From Nyssa sinensis (lineage: Eukaryota; Streptophyta; Magnoliopsida; Cornales; Nyssaceae), in assembly GCA_008638375.1 (NCBI GenBank), contig CM018031.1, forward strand, positions 7,216,062-7,280,061: DNA of 64,000 nucleotides, in the 5' to 3' direction. A program made the position numbers and the translations under genes. Within the stretch, counting starts at the first letter, position 1; every line of letters starts with the position of its first letter. The notes under the pieces are model-generated. The model did no database searches. It saw only the letters and a program-made list of their open reading frames with translations, and had not been told where the DNA came from. Positions 31,739-43,724 of the stretch are shown piece after piece.

Positions 31739-34700
31739 TTGTTTGATAATTCTTCTAATTCTGTAAATATGAGTGAACATGAAGATGAACCCACTAAGAC
31801 CTTTCAGGATTACCTCCACCCTACATGCACAACCACACCATCATGCATCATGTTTCCATCCAATATTCGTCAAATTGATGTTAAAACGAGGGTGATACAG
31901 TTATTCTCTACATTTCATGGTTTGAAAAATGAAAATCCATATGTGCACATTAAGCAGTTTGAAGAGGTAGTTGCGACTTTCCATAATCAAAATGCAACAG
32001 AGGACATTGTGAAACTTAAGTTCTTTCCTTTCTCTTTAAAGGATGGAGCTAAGCGTTGGCTATACTCACCGAGACCACGGTCGATTAGATCGTAGAATGA
32101 GATGACTCAGGTTTTCTTTACTAAATACTTTTCCTAATATAAGACCAATGCTTTAAAAAGATAGATCTCCACCTTTGCACAAAAGGAAAGTGAGACTTTG
32201 TATCAGTCTTGGGAGAAATTTAAGGAATTATTGAGTATGTGCCCTTACCATGAATATAAGAGTTAGCGTCTAGTGAGTTACTTTTATGAGGGACTTACAC
32301 CTAGAAAGCGTTAATTTGTAGAAATGATGTGTAATGGTGAGTTTTTGTAGAAAGATCCTGATGAGGCCATAAAGTACCTTAATGAGCTTGTTGAAAAAGC
32401 TCACACTTGGATAGGACCTAATGCTACTGAGAGCACAAATAGGTCACGACCTATAGGGAACCAAAGTGGTGGTGAAATTTACCATCTTAGGAAGGAGGAC
32501 AACTTGAAAGCTAAGGTGGAAATACTCACTAGGGAGTTAGAAGTGTTAAAGGTTAGGGATCTAAAGCCAACACACTTGGCCAATCATGCAGAGTCTTTTG
32601 GACCATGTTTTCTGTGTGGCGGGGTAAATCACATTGCCCAAGAGTGTCCTACATTTGCTGAGATGAGAGGGATGTATGATGAACAATGTAATACCTTAGG
32701 CATGTACAAGAAGCATTTCACACCCTTCTCTGGGACCTACAATTCGGGGTGACGCAATCACTCCAGTTTTAGTTGGAAGTCTGAAAACCATCCACCTACA
32801 CAACCCCTTAGATCATACCCTGCACCATATCATGCACCTTCATCTTTTAGAAATTCTTTAGAAGACACTTTGCATGATTTTATTGAAGCACATGGTAAGA
32901 CTAATCAAAAGTTTAAATATTTAATTATGCAGGTTGTGGAAGAAAAGAATGAGATAAAGAGCCAAGTGTTTAAATTGATGAGCTCTTTGAGTATGAATGA
33001 GCAAGGTAGATTCCCTTCCTAAATTCAGTCTACACCCCATGGTCAATACATGGCGTAAGAAAATTTAAAGGATGTGAACGCCATTGTGACTCGAAGTGGT
33101 AAGTCATTACACACCCCAACAATATACAAACCACGGGATATGGAAAATGATCAAGATAGTAGTAATGCCGAGCTGCCCAAGGAACCAAATGTGACAAAAA
33201 GCCCTGTTAAGGTACCATTCCCACAAGCTTTAAAATCAAACAAGCGAACTTTGGATTTTAACAATAAAATCCTAGAGAATCTCATGCAGGTAAAAATTAA
33301 TATTTCTCTTTTGCATGTGATTAAACAAGTTCTTACTAATGCAAAAATTCTTAAAGATTTGTGTACAGTTAAGAGGAAGCATTATGTGAAGAAAACAACG
33401 TTCTTGACAGAGCAAGTTAGTGCTCTAATTGAGTAGAGGATTCCTCCTAAGTACAAGGATTCTGGTTGTCCAACCATTGCATGCAGCATTAGAAATCATG
33501 AGTTTGGACAAGTTTTGCTTGATTTAGGAGTTAGTATGAATTTAATGCCTTATTCTATTTATTTGCAGATAGGGTTGAGAGAAATCAAACCAACTTCTGT
33601 GGTATTGCAATTAGTTTACCGTTAAGTCAGAGCACCACGGGGTGTGGTAGAGGATGTTCTGATTCAAATTGATAAATATTATTATCCTGTTGATTTCTTA
33701 ATCTTTGACACTAGCTCTGTTATTGACTCTACTTAAAAAATTCATTTGATTTTAGGTAGGCATTTTTTTGCCACTGTTAATGCTCTTATTAATTGCAGGA
33801 ATGTGTTCACGAAACTGTCTTTTGGAAACATAACTCTCGAGGTGAATATTTTTCATATTGAAAAATAGCCAAAAAAAGAGTGTGAGAGCTGTCAGACGTA
33901 CATGACTGATTCACTCGTTGATAGGGGAGTTCCTGCAACTCATGATTTTGATCTCCTTAAGCATTTTTTTTCGTTAATTCTGAGTTTGATTATATTACTG
34001 ATTCATCTGATGTGGTTGATATTTGTTTTATTTTTTTACAGAAATCAGGATTACACGGGTATGACAACCAAAGTTTGAGGAGTTGCCTAAAAAAGGTGAA
34101 AAGCATATTCCTTCAAGTGTGGAAACACCCAAAGTTGAATTGAAGCCTTTGCCCAAGGGTTTAAAGCATGCCTTCCTTGGTACAGGTGATACTTTTCTTA
34201 TTATTATCTCATCTGAATTGTCTGAGCCTCAAGGTGAGAGATTAATTCAAACCTTAAATAAACATAGGTCAGTCATAGGTTAGAGTATTGCTGATATAAA
34301 AGGTGTGAGTCCATTAGTATGTTCTCATAAAATTAATTTGGAGGAAGGAACTAGCCTTCGCAGAGACCCCCAACGTAGGCTTAATCCCATTATGAAATAA
34401 GTGTTGAAAAATGACATCGGAGAGTAGCATTTCAATTTTGACACGGGAGAAGCAGATAAGCTAAGAAAATTGCAATTGACCGAGTTAAAGGAATTGAGAA
34501 ATGATACTTATGAGAACTCTAGAATCTATAAGGTTAAAATGAAAGTATTTCATGATAAAAATATTTTGAGAAAAAAATTTAAGTCTAATGAACGAGTGTT
34601 CTTATATGATTCTAGACTCCATAAGTACCTAGGAAAACTAAGGTCTAGGTGGACAGACCCCTTTATAGTGAATAATGTTTTTGAAAGTGGGGTAGTCGAA

Positions 34701-34823
34701 ATAGAGGATCTCAAGGATGGTCGCGTTTTTAAAGTAAATGGTCAGCGCCTTAAAATTTTAATTGATAAGCAAGTTCCAAAAGTGGAAGGCATTCCACTTA
34801 TGGACCCGGTCTATCAACCTTGA
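31739..34823 (+). pseudogene. Athila-like gag-pol remnant
   Basis: Frames of 84-120 codons separated by stops. 31739-32095 matches Athila/Tat gag (VIQLFSTFHGLKNENPYVHI, LKFFPFSLKDGAKRWL). 32504-32752 has the zinc knuckle CFLCGGVNHIAQEC. Around 33480-33620 is a protease-like VLLDLGVSMNLMPYSIY with the active-site context altered. 34083-34400 is the lead-in to RT, ending QRRLNPIMK. At about 34400-34430 the sequence jumps to post-integrase protein (LQLTELKELRNDTYENSRIY, GKLRSRWTDPFIV), ending at 34823. RT, RNase H and the integrase catalytic core are deleted, so the element depends on others for movement. Confidence 0.85.
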
Positions 34824-36446
34824 TCACGCTATGCATGTATGTTTTTCTTTTCTTTATTTTGTTTGTTTTGTTTTATTTTTGTTCTCTTTTATTTTCGTTC
34901 TTTTTCTTTTTGTTTGCTGCTGTTTTCTTTGTTTTTATTGGTAGGTTAATTTCATTTTGTCAGTTCTAGTTGCCATCTTTGGTGCTTAGCGTGCTGCTCA
35001 CGTCACCCATCAGGTGTATTCTCTCCTTTTCAGTACCCTCCATTCAATTTTGATTGTTAAACATTGGGGACAATGTTTCATTTAAGTTGGGGGGTGGTGG
35101 TGCAAATTCAATATTTAAAATGTTGTGGCATATTTTCATGTGTCAATTTTTTTTAAAAAAAATTTGCATCACACGTGCATTTTTCTTTCACATGAGTATT
35201 CATTCTCATTTATAGTCATCTTCATGAATTCACCGAATCCACCATAATTATTCTATTGAGGCATTCACAGAACTTTTAATGCACTTATCCAAACTTTATA
35301 GTAAGATGATAGTTTGACACATGTAGCTAGAGAACTCTTTTGCTTAAGTATTCATGTGAGTTTTGGAGAGAATTGAGAGCCTTCAAATGCAGAAAATTGT
35401 GATAAGCGTTCATTGATCTGTTGAATTGGGCACTTCTTTTGAGAATATCATTACATGGTTGGTGGTATAACGGCGGATATACTTGGGATATGACGAAGGT
35501 CAACTTAGGATTAACGTTTGAGCCTTTCAAGCTAACCCTTCTCATCATAGACCCTTAGTAGCCAACTTTGAGCCACCAAACACATATAGCTTTTTTTATG
35601 TACCCACATCATCCATACCGCTCTATATTGGAGTATAACCTATACCCTGATTTTCCTACCCTTTTTACTTCCAAGTGTGTACTAGGTGTGGAATTCGCAT
35701 TTCTTTTCTTTTGTGTTGAATTGAAAAAAAGAAGAAAAAGAAAAAGAAAAGAGTACAAGTGCAAAGTGTTCAATTGAGTGAGCATCAAAGTCAGATTTTC
35801 AAAAAAAAAAAAGAGAGAGAGAGAGAGAGAAAAGAGAAAGAAAAATGAGAAGTATTGTTATTCAGTGATCTGAAAAGTTGAAGAGTACATCAAGTGAAAG
35901 ATTTAATAAAATTCTCTTAATATGTACTTGGAAGTTTTTGAATCTTTTTTATCATTTTCTTCATATAGCTCCTAACTTGAGCCACGTTATAATCTTTTTA
36001 TGTTAATCGTTTAAGCATGTGGAAAGAGTGGTGGAAGTCTCATTTGTTAGTGCACCTATCATAAGATCAATGTTTGCTTGTTATTTATACATAATTGCCT
36101 AATTCTTCATTGAGCGTGTACACCCCTTGTAAACTCCATAGAGAAAACCCCTATATGAAACACTTTTCTAACCTTGAGATATGAAGTTGAACATTTTGCT
36201 TGAGATGTTCTTAATGTTGCATGTGTCATGGTTTGTGATTAGATGGATATAGTTTGGAGCACACACACACTCTACGAATTGCTATAAGTGGATTGATTGT
36301 TATAGGGTTATTGAATTCCTGAAATTGCTTTGATATACGAATCTGAAAAGTGTGATTAGATGCCTTCTGTGTGTGATCCTCTTTGGTCTCGTTTTGCTAT
36401 TTTTGCATGAAAATTGCTAGGAACTAGTAATGAGCAAGTTGGGGGG
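34824..36446 (+). other. 3' spacer of the Athila-like element
   Basis: Non-coding stretch between the last pol remnant and the 3' LTR, with T-rich and GA-rich low-complexity tracts (for example 35812-35830) and the polypurine tract just before 36447. Confidence 0.7.
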
Positions 36447-38197
36447 TGTGATGAATGCACGGAAGTGCACTCTAAATACTATATTATTATATTAGAATGC
36501 TAAAATGTGAATAGAAATGTTGGGATATAATTTATATTATTTAATTTAATTTCTATTTACAGTGAAATATGTTTGAAAACTATTTTATAATATTTTAAAT
36601 CTCAAATATTGTATTATTTGTTGGTAAGAGATAATTTGTAATTGTGTTTCACACTTAATATTTTTGAAATAATTTTTGGTTGATTTTAGGCTTTATTATC
36701 GTTATTTATATTTTATTTCAGATTTGAAGAAATTGGAGCAATCCGTCATCTATGAACTACTTAAGCCAGACAACTTGATAATTAGGCCTATAAATTCCTC
36801 TCCACAATGACTGATCTAAATGTTTACAAGCCGTCCAACAAAACCCCAAAAGAAAAAAAAGATTCAGCAAGCAGGAAACTAAAGAATAAAAAAAAAAAAA
36901 AAAAGCTGCGGCACTGGCTTAGCGTTGCGGCTAAAGAAAAAAAAGAATTAGAGGCTTGTGAGGCGGCTGGAAAGTCTAGGGCGCTGACGAGGCAAAAGCA
37001 AAAGAAGAGAAAAAGAAAAAGAGAAAAGGGAAAGAAGAAAAGTAAAAAAGGTGGCTTGGCTTGGAGATAAAGCAGAAGAAAGGCGGCTTGGGCTGGTGGG
37101 CTACGCAGGAAATGCGGTCCAGGCCCGAAAGTCAGCAAGGCAAGACGACTAAATAAAAAAAGAAAAAAAAAGAGGGAAAAGTGAAAAAGGCGGGTCCCGG
37201 CGGCTGTAGGAAGGAGTTTAGAAAAACGAAAGAGAGGGTGCGGCGTAGGAAGGTTTTTAAAAGAGGTGGTCCGCGCGGCTAAAAGAAAAAAAGGAATGTG
37301 CAGTGCGATGCGATGCGGTTTAAAAAGAGAGTAGAACAGGAAAAAAAAGAACAAGAGGAGAGGACGTGCGGCGCTGAAGCAGAACAGGAATAGGAAAAAA
37401 ACAGCAGCGTGAGGGGCTGAATCAAAGAGAAAAAGCCAGCATGCTTCATGTTTACTTTTTTGTGAGATTTATGTTGTTCTGCGTATGTATGGGTAACTAA
37501 ATTTTTAAGTAGAGTTAGGAATTAACTTGCACAATAGATGATATTTTTAATTTATTTTTAATTCATGTACTAGATTTTTATTTATTAAAATTTTTTGTTT
37601 TATCATTCTCAATTTATTGTTGGTGTTTTCTTCTCCAAATTAGTAAAGAGTTTATTCCGTTTATAGATTCGGTCATACTTTTTTTATTGAATGAATTAGT
37701 TCTTTGATTATGTTTGGATCAATTGATTATTTATATTGATTTAATTCTTTGTTGTAATATTGCTTCTTGGGTATGTTGTCGTCGTTGGGTTTTCTCAATA
37801 TAGATAACAATTTGCGTGATTTAAAAGTGATAATAATTTTTTGAAAGGTTACATTTGATTTAATTTTGGTTTACAATTATATATCTTCTGATTGAAATTT
37901 TTGGAATTAAATTCTCAATTGAGTTATCAGTGAATTAAGAATAATTAAAATACTGGATATGTGCAAGAGATTCTCGACGCTCTACTATTCGTTAATTTGA
38001 ATCCATTTTTCATTAATCATTTTGTTTAATTTTAATTTGCATTTAAAATTACTTTTTATACTTTTATTTTCTAGTTAATCATTTAATATTTTCTTTAGTT
38101 TCTTTATTCTGTCTATTATTCTTTTAATTTGTCTCCATGTGGAATCGAGACTCCAAAACTATACTACAACTACCGCATTATTCTTTGAACATAATCA
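36447..38197 (+). repeat. Right LTR of the Athila-like element
   Basis: About 1750 bp, starting TGTGATGAATGCACGG after the polypurine tract and ending ATAATCA. It contains a lysine-codon-like purine tract (36840-37070) that gives long but meaningless open frames on both strands. Confidence 0.8.
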
Positions 38198-38433
38198 ACA
38201 CTATATAGATACAAAAAAAAGTCAATGGAGGATTAAATAAGAAAGAAATAAAAAAAATTTAGATTTATTCAATATATATATATATATATATATATATGCA
38301 AACTTGATGTCTTGTTTGTTATTTGTTAATAGAGTTCCAACGAAAATCAAACCAATCGATTAAAAGGAATACTTGAATTTTATATTTCTGAGATCAATAA
38401 ATAGGGTTTTGTTGTTATAGAACATGGGTTTTT
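38198..38433. other. Spacer with (AT)n microsatellite
   Basis: AT-rich junction between the Athila-like LTR and the kinesin-like relic. An AT dinucleotide repeat covers about 38271-38297. No gene seen. Confidence 0.6.
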
Positions 38434-39601
38434 ATGGGAGTACTAATGTCCTTGCAACAATGGAGGGAGGGGGTGGCTAAGGAAGATAAAGAGAAATCAG
38501 GGGATAAAGAAGTGCAGAAAGAGGTAATACAGGAGAAGACAGTATGTTCTAGTAGAATGGTCGATGGCTGTAGACCCAGGTTCAATTTGGATTCAGGGTC
38601 CTTTGCTCTATCTCAGAATTTTGTACCATCTCCGGATCTTTCAAGGAGAAATCTGGAGAAAGTTGATTATGGTTTGAGATTGATAAGTGAACCTGAAAAT
38701 GCTAAAGATAACAGCTTCTTCTAGGAGATTAAGAATCCAAAATATATTTACGCTTTGTGGAAATTATAGAGAGCTTTCTCAGCATACTACAATCCCAATT
38801 CCTGCCAAAAAGAGGTTTGAGGATTTTGATCCCGATTCATCTCCTGTGAGGACAATTGGTGAGGATTCTACTGTACAAAAATCTTTTAATGAAATCTCTC
38901 AGCTTCATGAAAGTGTCGCAGCAGATCCATTGGCATCAAATAAACTTGAAAACAAGCAGAAATTGACACAGCCACAGATACACAATATCAGGGATTCTGA
39001 TGAGAGAGTACTGGAGTCAAAGGAGAACTTCAACCCAGAAAAGGAAATCACTGGTGATCAGGTTGAAGTATATGTGAAATGGGAGGCATCAAAGGAAAAT
39101 CCTGGGAAGTTTATCTCCATTCTTAACGTGGCAAAAGATTCAACCCTTGCTGACCTGCGGAAGTTGATTGAAATCCATCTTGGTGCAGATAAACAAGCAT
39201 TCACGTTTCTTGTATTTGGGGTACGTGCTATTATTCTCTCAACAAATTCTTTAGCTTCGGTAATGGTGGTTTGTATCTTGTGCTTGCTTGAACACGAGTT
39301 TCTTATGGACACATTAATTTTGTGTATTTAGGATCCAACTGGAGCTCCAGTTCCTAGAGAGAAGGAAGCAACACTGCAAGCAAGCAAACTTCCCATTTGC
39401 AACAACCAGTTAGGCAGCCATCTTGCTTGCTTGCGTCCAGTGAAGGGAAGCCAATGCCCAAATCATATCCCTTTCAGCCCCCTGGAAAATAAGCTTCCAG
39501 GCACTCCAAATTCACACTTGATGCAGCAAGGTGATGGTTTCTCACCTAAAATAGCACAACACTTGAGTTCTACTCCCTTCATTACTGTTAGAAGATACTA
39601 G
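38434..39601 (+). pseudogene. C-terminal fragment of a kinesin-like gene, frameshifted
   Basis: Exon-like sequence 38434-39220, intron 39221-39331 (GT-AG), last exon 39332-39601 ending TAG. The translated tail (FISILNVAKDSTLADLRKLI, QAFTFLVFG, then DPTGAPVPREKEATLQASKL, ending SSTPFITVRR) recalls the C-terminus of plant kinesins of the KIN-10C kind; this is from memory and tentative. The early frame (FALSQNFVPSPDLSRRNLEK) runs into a stop at 38722-38724, and the homologous continuation (SSRRLRIQNIFTLCGNYREL) is one base out of register, so one extra base near 38713-38720 breaks the frame. No motor domain is present upstream, where retrotransposon sequence begins. Confidence 0.6.
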
Positions 39602-40106
39602 TTGCTATATTTGAACTTTCTTGTATGAGTGGAGTGCCATCTATATATTTTGACCATGCTCAGTGTTAAGGGTACTCCGAGTATATATGCATATGTACTC
39701 TTAGTGCATGTAAATTGCAAATGTCTTTTGATTTTTGGGAGTGATAACCATCCAGTGCAACTTTTGTATTACAACAATATAATATATGCCAATATGTTTC
39801 TTTTGGTTATGAATCATTTTTACTTTTTTTTTTTTCCTTGAGAAAAACTCTATATCATGATTTTTCCTTTCAAATCTTTAGCAGCTTTCCATGTATATAT
39901 GGACAGCAAATAAAGGTAATGATGTCTCCTTAATTTGATATATTTTCCCTTTTATAAAATGACTTACCAGTCACTATGTACAATCCTTTTTGAGCATGAT
40001 ATTGTAGAGAAGTTATTATAGATGTCTAAATGATATGGGACAAACGATGTACACGCGAAAGGTAGTGGGGAAATTTATAGTTCAAAAAAATGGTGATAAA
40101 ACTAAC
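39602..40106. other. Spacer between two gene relics
   Basis: AT-rich, with a T-rich run near 39822-39837. No repeat or coding frame with family features was seen. Confidence 0.5.
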
Positions 40107-40562
40107 CTGGACCATGTGTCCGGCAAAATGCTTTCTTCTGAAGTAGCCCCCAACTTTCTTCTTTGTCTCATGGAGGAAATCACTTGGGTCTGCAGACAAA
40201 GCACGTCTTTGTTACGAGATGTAATCAATATTTTACTACTCGTCTCCTTATTGTGCTAGGCAAGATTTAGGCTGTTCCAAACGTCCGAAGACCAAATGTC
40301 ATCAAGAGTTTCTTTGGCAACTCTTCATCTCTCGTTTTCTCGATCTGCTCCCTCTTATTTGCGATGAGTTTAATTAGTGTCCTCGCAAAACGTCTTTTTT
40401 TTTTTTTTGGCCATTGCTAAGATATACAAAACCAGGCAAAACAATCAAAATGACTTCGAACATCAGTGTGATGATACACCTCCTCAGCTAGGGTGGTCTT
40501 GCCTAAACCACCCATGACCACAATGGAAACAACTTGCCAATTTTCGTCTCCGGTTACTGAAA
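40107..40562 (-). pseudogene. NBS-LRR pseudogene fragment (P-loop region)
   Basis: Reading minus from about 40562: VMGGLGKTTLAEEVYHHTDV followed by SHFDCFAWF matches the P-loop to RNBS-A stretch of the intact-type gene at 24.0-24.6 kb. A stop follows (CIS then TAG), then an A run and several deletions. The fragment ends at CCAG followed by GTTAGT, the same exon-intron junction as at 24052 in the larger gene. It is a decayed paralogue lacking both the coiled coil and the LRRs, 10 kb from the ATG of the main gene, and suggests a former NBS-LRR cluster. Confidence 0.85.
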
Positions 40563-41634
40563 AAATTCATTTGATTTTGAAATTTTATATGGTATTCAGC
40601 AAACCTCTATAAATTCTAAATCCCATTTGAATATTCTTATTATCATTTTTTTTTCTTTTTTGGTCCAAAAATACTACCTTCTTTAACATTTGTTACGGCA
40701 GCTTAAAGTAAAATAGTAATTACTAGTTACTTCGCAGGGCCAAAAACCTTGGACCATTCATATGCATCGAAGTAGTTTTTTCACCCAAAAGTAATCCAAA
40801 GAAGCATTCTGTAGTTGGAAAAGTGAAATCAAACTTTAGGCTCAACCTGGCGTTTGGGTTTGGCTCAATGGGTAATCAAACCATGAATGGTTCGTTCAGT
40901 TTAATCAAATCAGGACAGAATAGGATTAAATTACCATTCCTAGCTATCCCCATTCCCCACTACTCAAAATGATACATCCTCAACCAGGCATATCTCCAAA
41001 GGCCAATATCAACTTCAGCCATATATTGCCACTCAGCTTGATAATTGTTCAAATGACAATCTCATTTTCAGATAGGTTTTCATGTACATAATTAAAGAAA
41101 CCAAAAAAAAAAGTAGGGGGTGAGAGAGAGAGAGATTGGGGGATAGGTTACAGGTGCAATGCCATAACTTTATAAAAATGCCAAAACAATTTCTTTCATA
41201 TATTGGGCTTTAGCCCCTATTTTTCAACACAAGTACAAAAAAAATGCTGTAAAAAAAAAACAAAACAAACAAATCCATATCACAGTCTCTCAATTTTGAT
41301 TGTACAAATGTTCTCTCTTTCTATCTTTCTCTCAAGTATCCTTCTCTCATACCTAATAAATTTCCCACTAAAAATTCATAGACCCACGTAAAGAATAGCA
41401 GCAGCAGGGGTCCATCTTTATTGCCAGAACCGTTGAGAGATGACAATTTGCAACTTCCAAATCTTTGGAAAGCCTCTCAAAAAAAACTCGTTACCCTCTA
41501 TTAAAAAAATGGACAGAATAATTGACTCACAATATGCAGACTGCGACCTCCATTACCACCAAAAATATAGCTGAGAAGGAACAAAAACAGATCTGCACAT
41601 TAGCTTTCATTAATGAGCTGTCTTCACTCAAAAA
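40563..41634. other. Spacer and probable BLISTER 3' untranslated region
   Basis: The part near 41200-41634 should hold the 3' untranslated region of the minus-strand BLISTER gene. No other gene or mobile element was recognised. Confidence 0.5.
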
Positions 41635-43693
41635 TCAAAGAAGCTTGCTGGTTCGCCGCCTTGATGGCCCTCCTGGAAAAAGCTTCATTATCCATCCCAA
41701 TACCCTTTCCACCACCTAGTCAGAGAAAAGGAGAAGCAAATTATCTTATTTAGCAACTTATTCAAGGGTGTATTAAGAGCCACACACGATCTTTAAATCT
41801 AAGTAGGATGTTCCTTGAACAAGTAAAGGCTCACCAACATGCAACTTGGATTATATCATATATATATATATATATATATATATAAGGAAAAAATTGACCA
41901 TAAGATGTTCAAGCAAATAGCGGGAAATTTACAACATTAAAAGAAGTTACGACAAAACAAGACTGACCATAAGGTAACTTGACCAAATAGAAATTGAGTA
42001 ATTAAAAAAATAAAAAATCACACATCTTTCCCAATATGTATTTTTGGTTACCCCTGATTTAGGAAATTCAGATGCATAAAGAAACTAGGTCAGATATTCT
42101 CAGCACATCCAATTTTGGAGCAATCCTAATTATCCACGAGAGAGAGAGAGAGAGAGAAAGGCAGAAATAGGGAAATAACATGAGTTGATAGCTCTAGAAG
42201 AGAAGAATGTTGACAAGTAAAAATTAGTTGAAAAGATGCTACTGACAATTTTGGTATCTTTTTGGATGTCAACCTCAAGAATTAGAGGATGAGTTGTTGA
42301 GAATAATAGTCCTTCAACACGAATATACAATAAAATTGTATAAAAAGAAAGATTCAAAGTTCAAACTCACACGGGAGGGCAAAACAAGAGCATAGAAAAG
42401 GGTAATAAATAAAGGACTTAGAAAACTTCAATGACTGCAAGAGCCATTTACCAGTACAAAAGATACTGAGAATTATTTCCGGGCTTAACATCAATGATAA
42501 ATATGAGAAAACTGGTGGTCTTTTATATTCAAATCAATCTTCTCATTTCTGCAAATGCCTTTTTTAAACTGTTGAAGCTGACCTAGATACTAACTCCTGA
42601 TTAAATAGACATCGAGCCCCAAACAACCATTGACGATTTTCAGAAAGCCAGCACTTCGCATGCTTATCATCCACACGGTCATGATATTGTATGAAACTGT
42701 TTTGGCTCAAAGAATGGCTTCCATTCTAAACAAGTAATAATTGCTAACAGAAATGGTACCTCATCGCCTTCATCTGCATAAGGTATATTGTCATGTGTGG
42801 TGCTAGGATCCGGTTGTCTAGCTGGGACATTCTCATTTGCCATACTTTGAGAGGTCAAGAACTCTAATCTTTGTGTTTGGGCTTCAAGTTTTCTGGATAA
42901 TTCCTTGTTCAGCTCCTTCATTTATAAAGAATAGTAAAATTAGCAGACAAGCATACATCAAACCAAGATCAGTAATTGGTTCACACTAAAGAAAATTTAA
43001 GACAGTATCATTATGCAAAAAATCTTTGACAAGGACATGACTAGTTCATGCTCTTGAAAAATCACAACAAATAAAAAAGAGTCCAAAAAATGATGCCAAT
43101 GTACAATGTGGATGATAACTTAAAAGGCAGAGATAATCAGGAATAAAGTAAAGAAATAAACAAGGTTTAAGTAACAGTAATCGATGTTGTAACAGCCACA
43201 TTGAGGCGGATGCAGGTGTAACAAGCAATGAGGACAGGGCAACCGGGAGTTTGTATTTTTCTTTTTTATCACATGACTCCCTCAAATTATACTGATATGC
43301 ACGTTTTAATCAGAAAATTCTATATATTTGGATTTTAATGATTTGTAATGAGTTTAATAGTTTAATTCCATTGTTTAATAATGTGAGCTGCACATGCCTT
43401 TTTCTATCCAAATTTCAAATTGAAGTTAATGAAGGATCAGCATTGCACTCCAAAAAACATTAAATGATCTCTTTCTTCAAGTGAAAGTATAGGGACAAAA
43501 GGGAAATTGGCCTCAAACTTAGAAGGCGAAAAGCATAATTTAGTCAATATTATACTAGATGTGATGCTTCACCATGTCTCTACTATACAAGTAACACATC
43601 AGAAATTTCAATTACTTGCAATTTCACCTTCACAACAAAAAATTCCACATGCTATTGGGAGGGAGTCCTTAACAACCTCCTCAAATCCCCTTC

Positions 43694-43724
<31 letters not shown>

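Larger units (their letters stand above)
30580..38197 (+). mobile_element. Degenerate Athila/Tat-like gypsy element, truncated and internally deleted
   Basis: The right LTR (36447-38197) and a partial left LTR (30580-31512) share the GTTTTTAAAAGAGGTGGTCC start and the TTATTCTTTG...ATAATCA end, with many differences. After the left LTR comes TTACGCCGTTGCCGAGAAG, which resembles an Asp-tRNA primer site. Internal remnants are gag, a zinc knuckle, a protease-like region, the start of RT and the segment after integrase; RT, RNase H and the integrase core are missing. The long 3' spacer has CATTGGGGACAATGT and a TTGGGGGGT polypurine tract, typical of this group. Stops are frequent. The left LTR lacks its first roughly 800 bp. 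Confidence 0.85.

Noticed and set aside
36807..37354. Long overlapping frames on both strands (Lys-rich plus, Phe-rich minus)
   Set aside because: Created by a purine-rich low-complexity tract inside an LTR; no conserved protein features.
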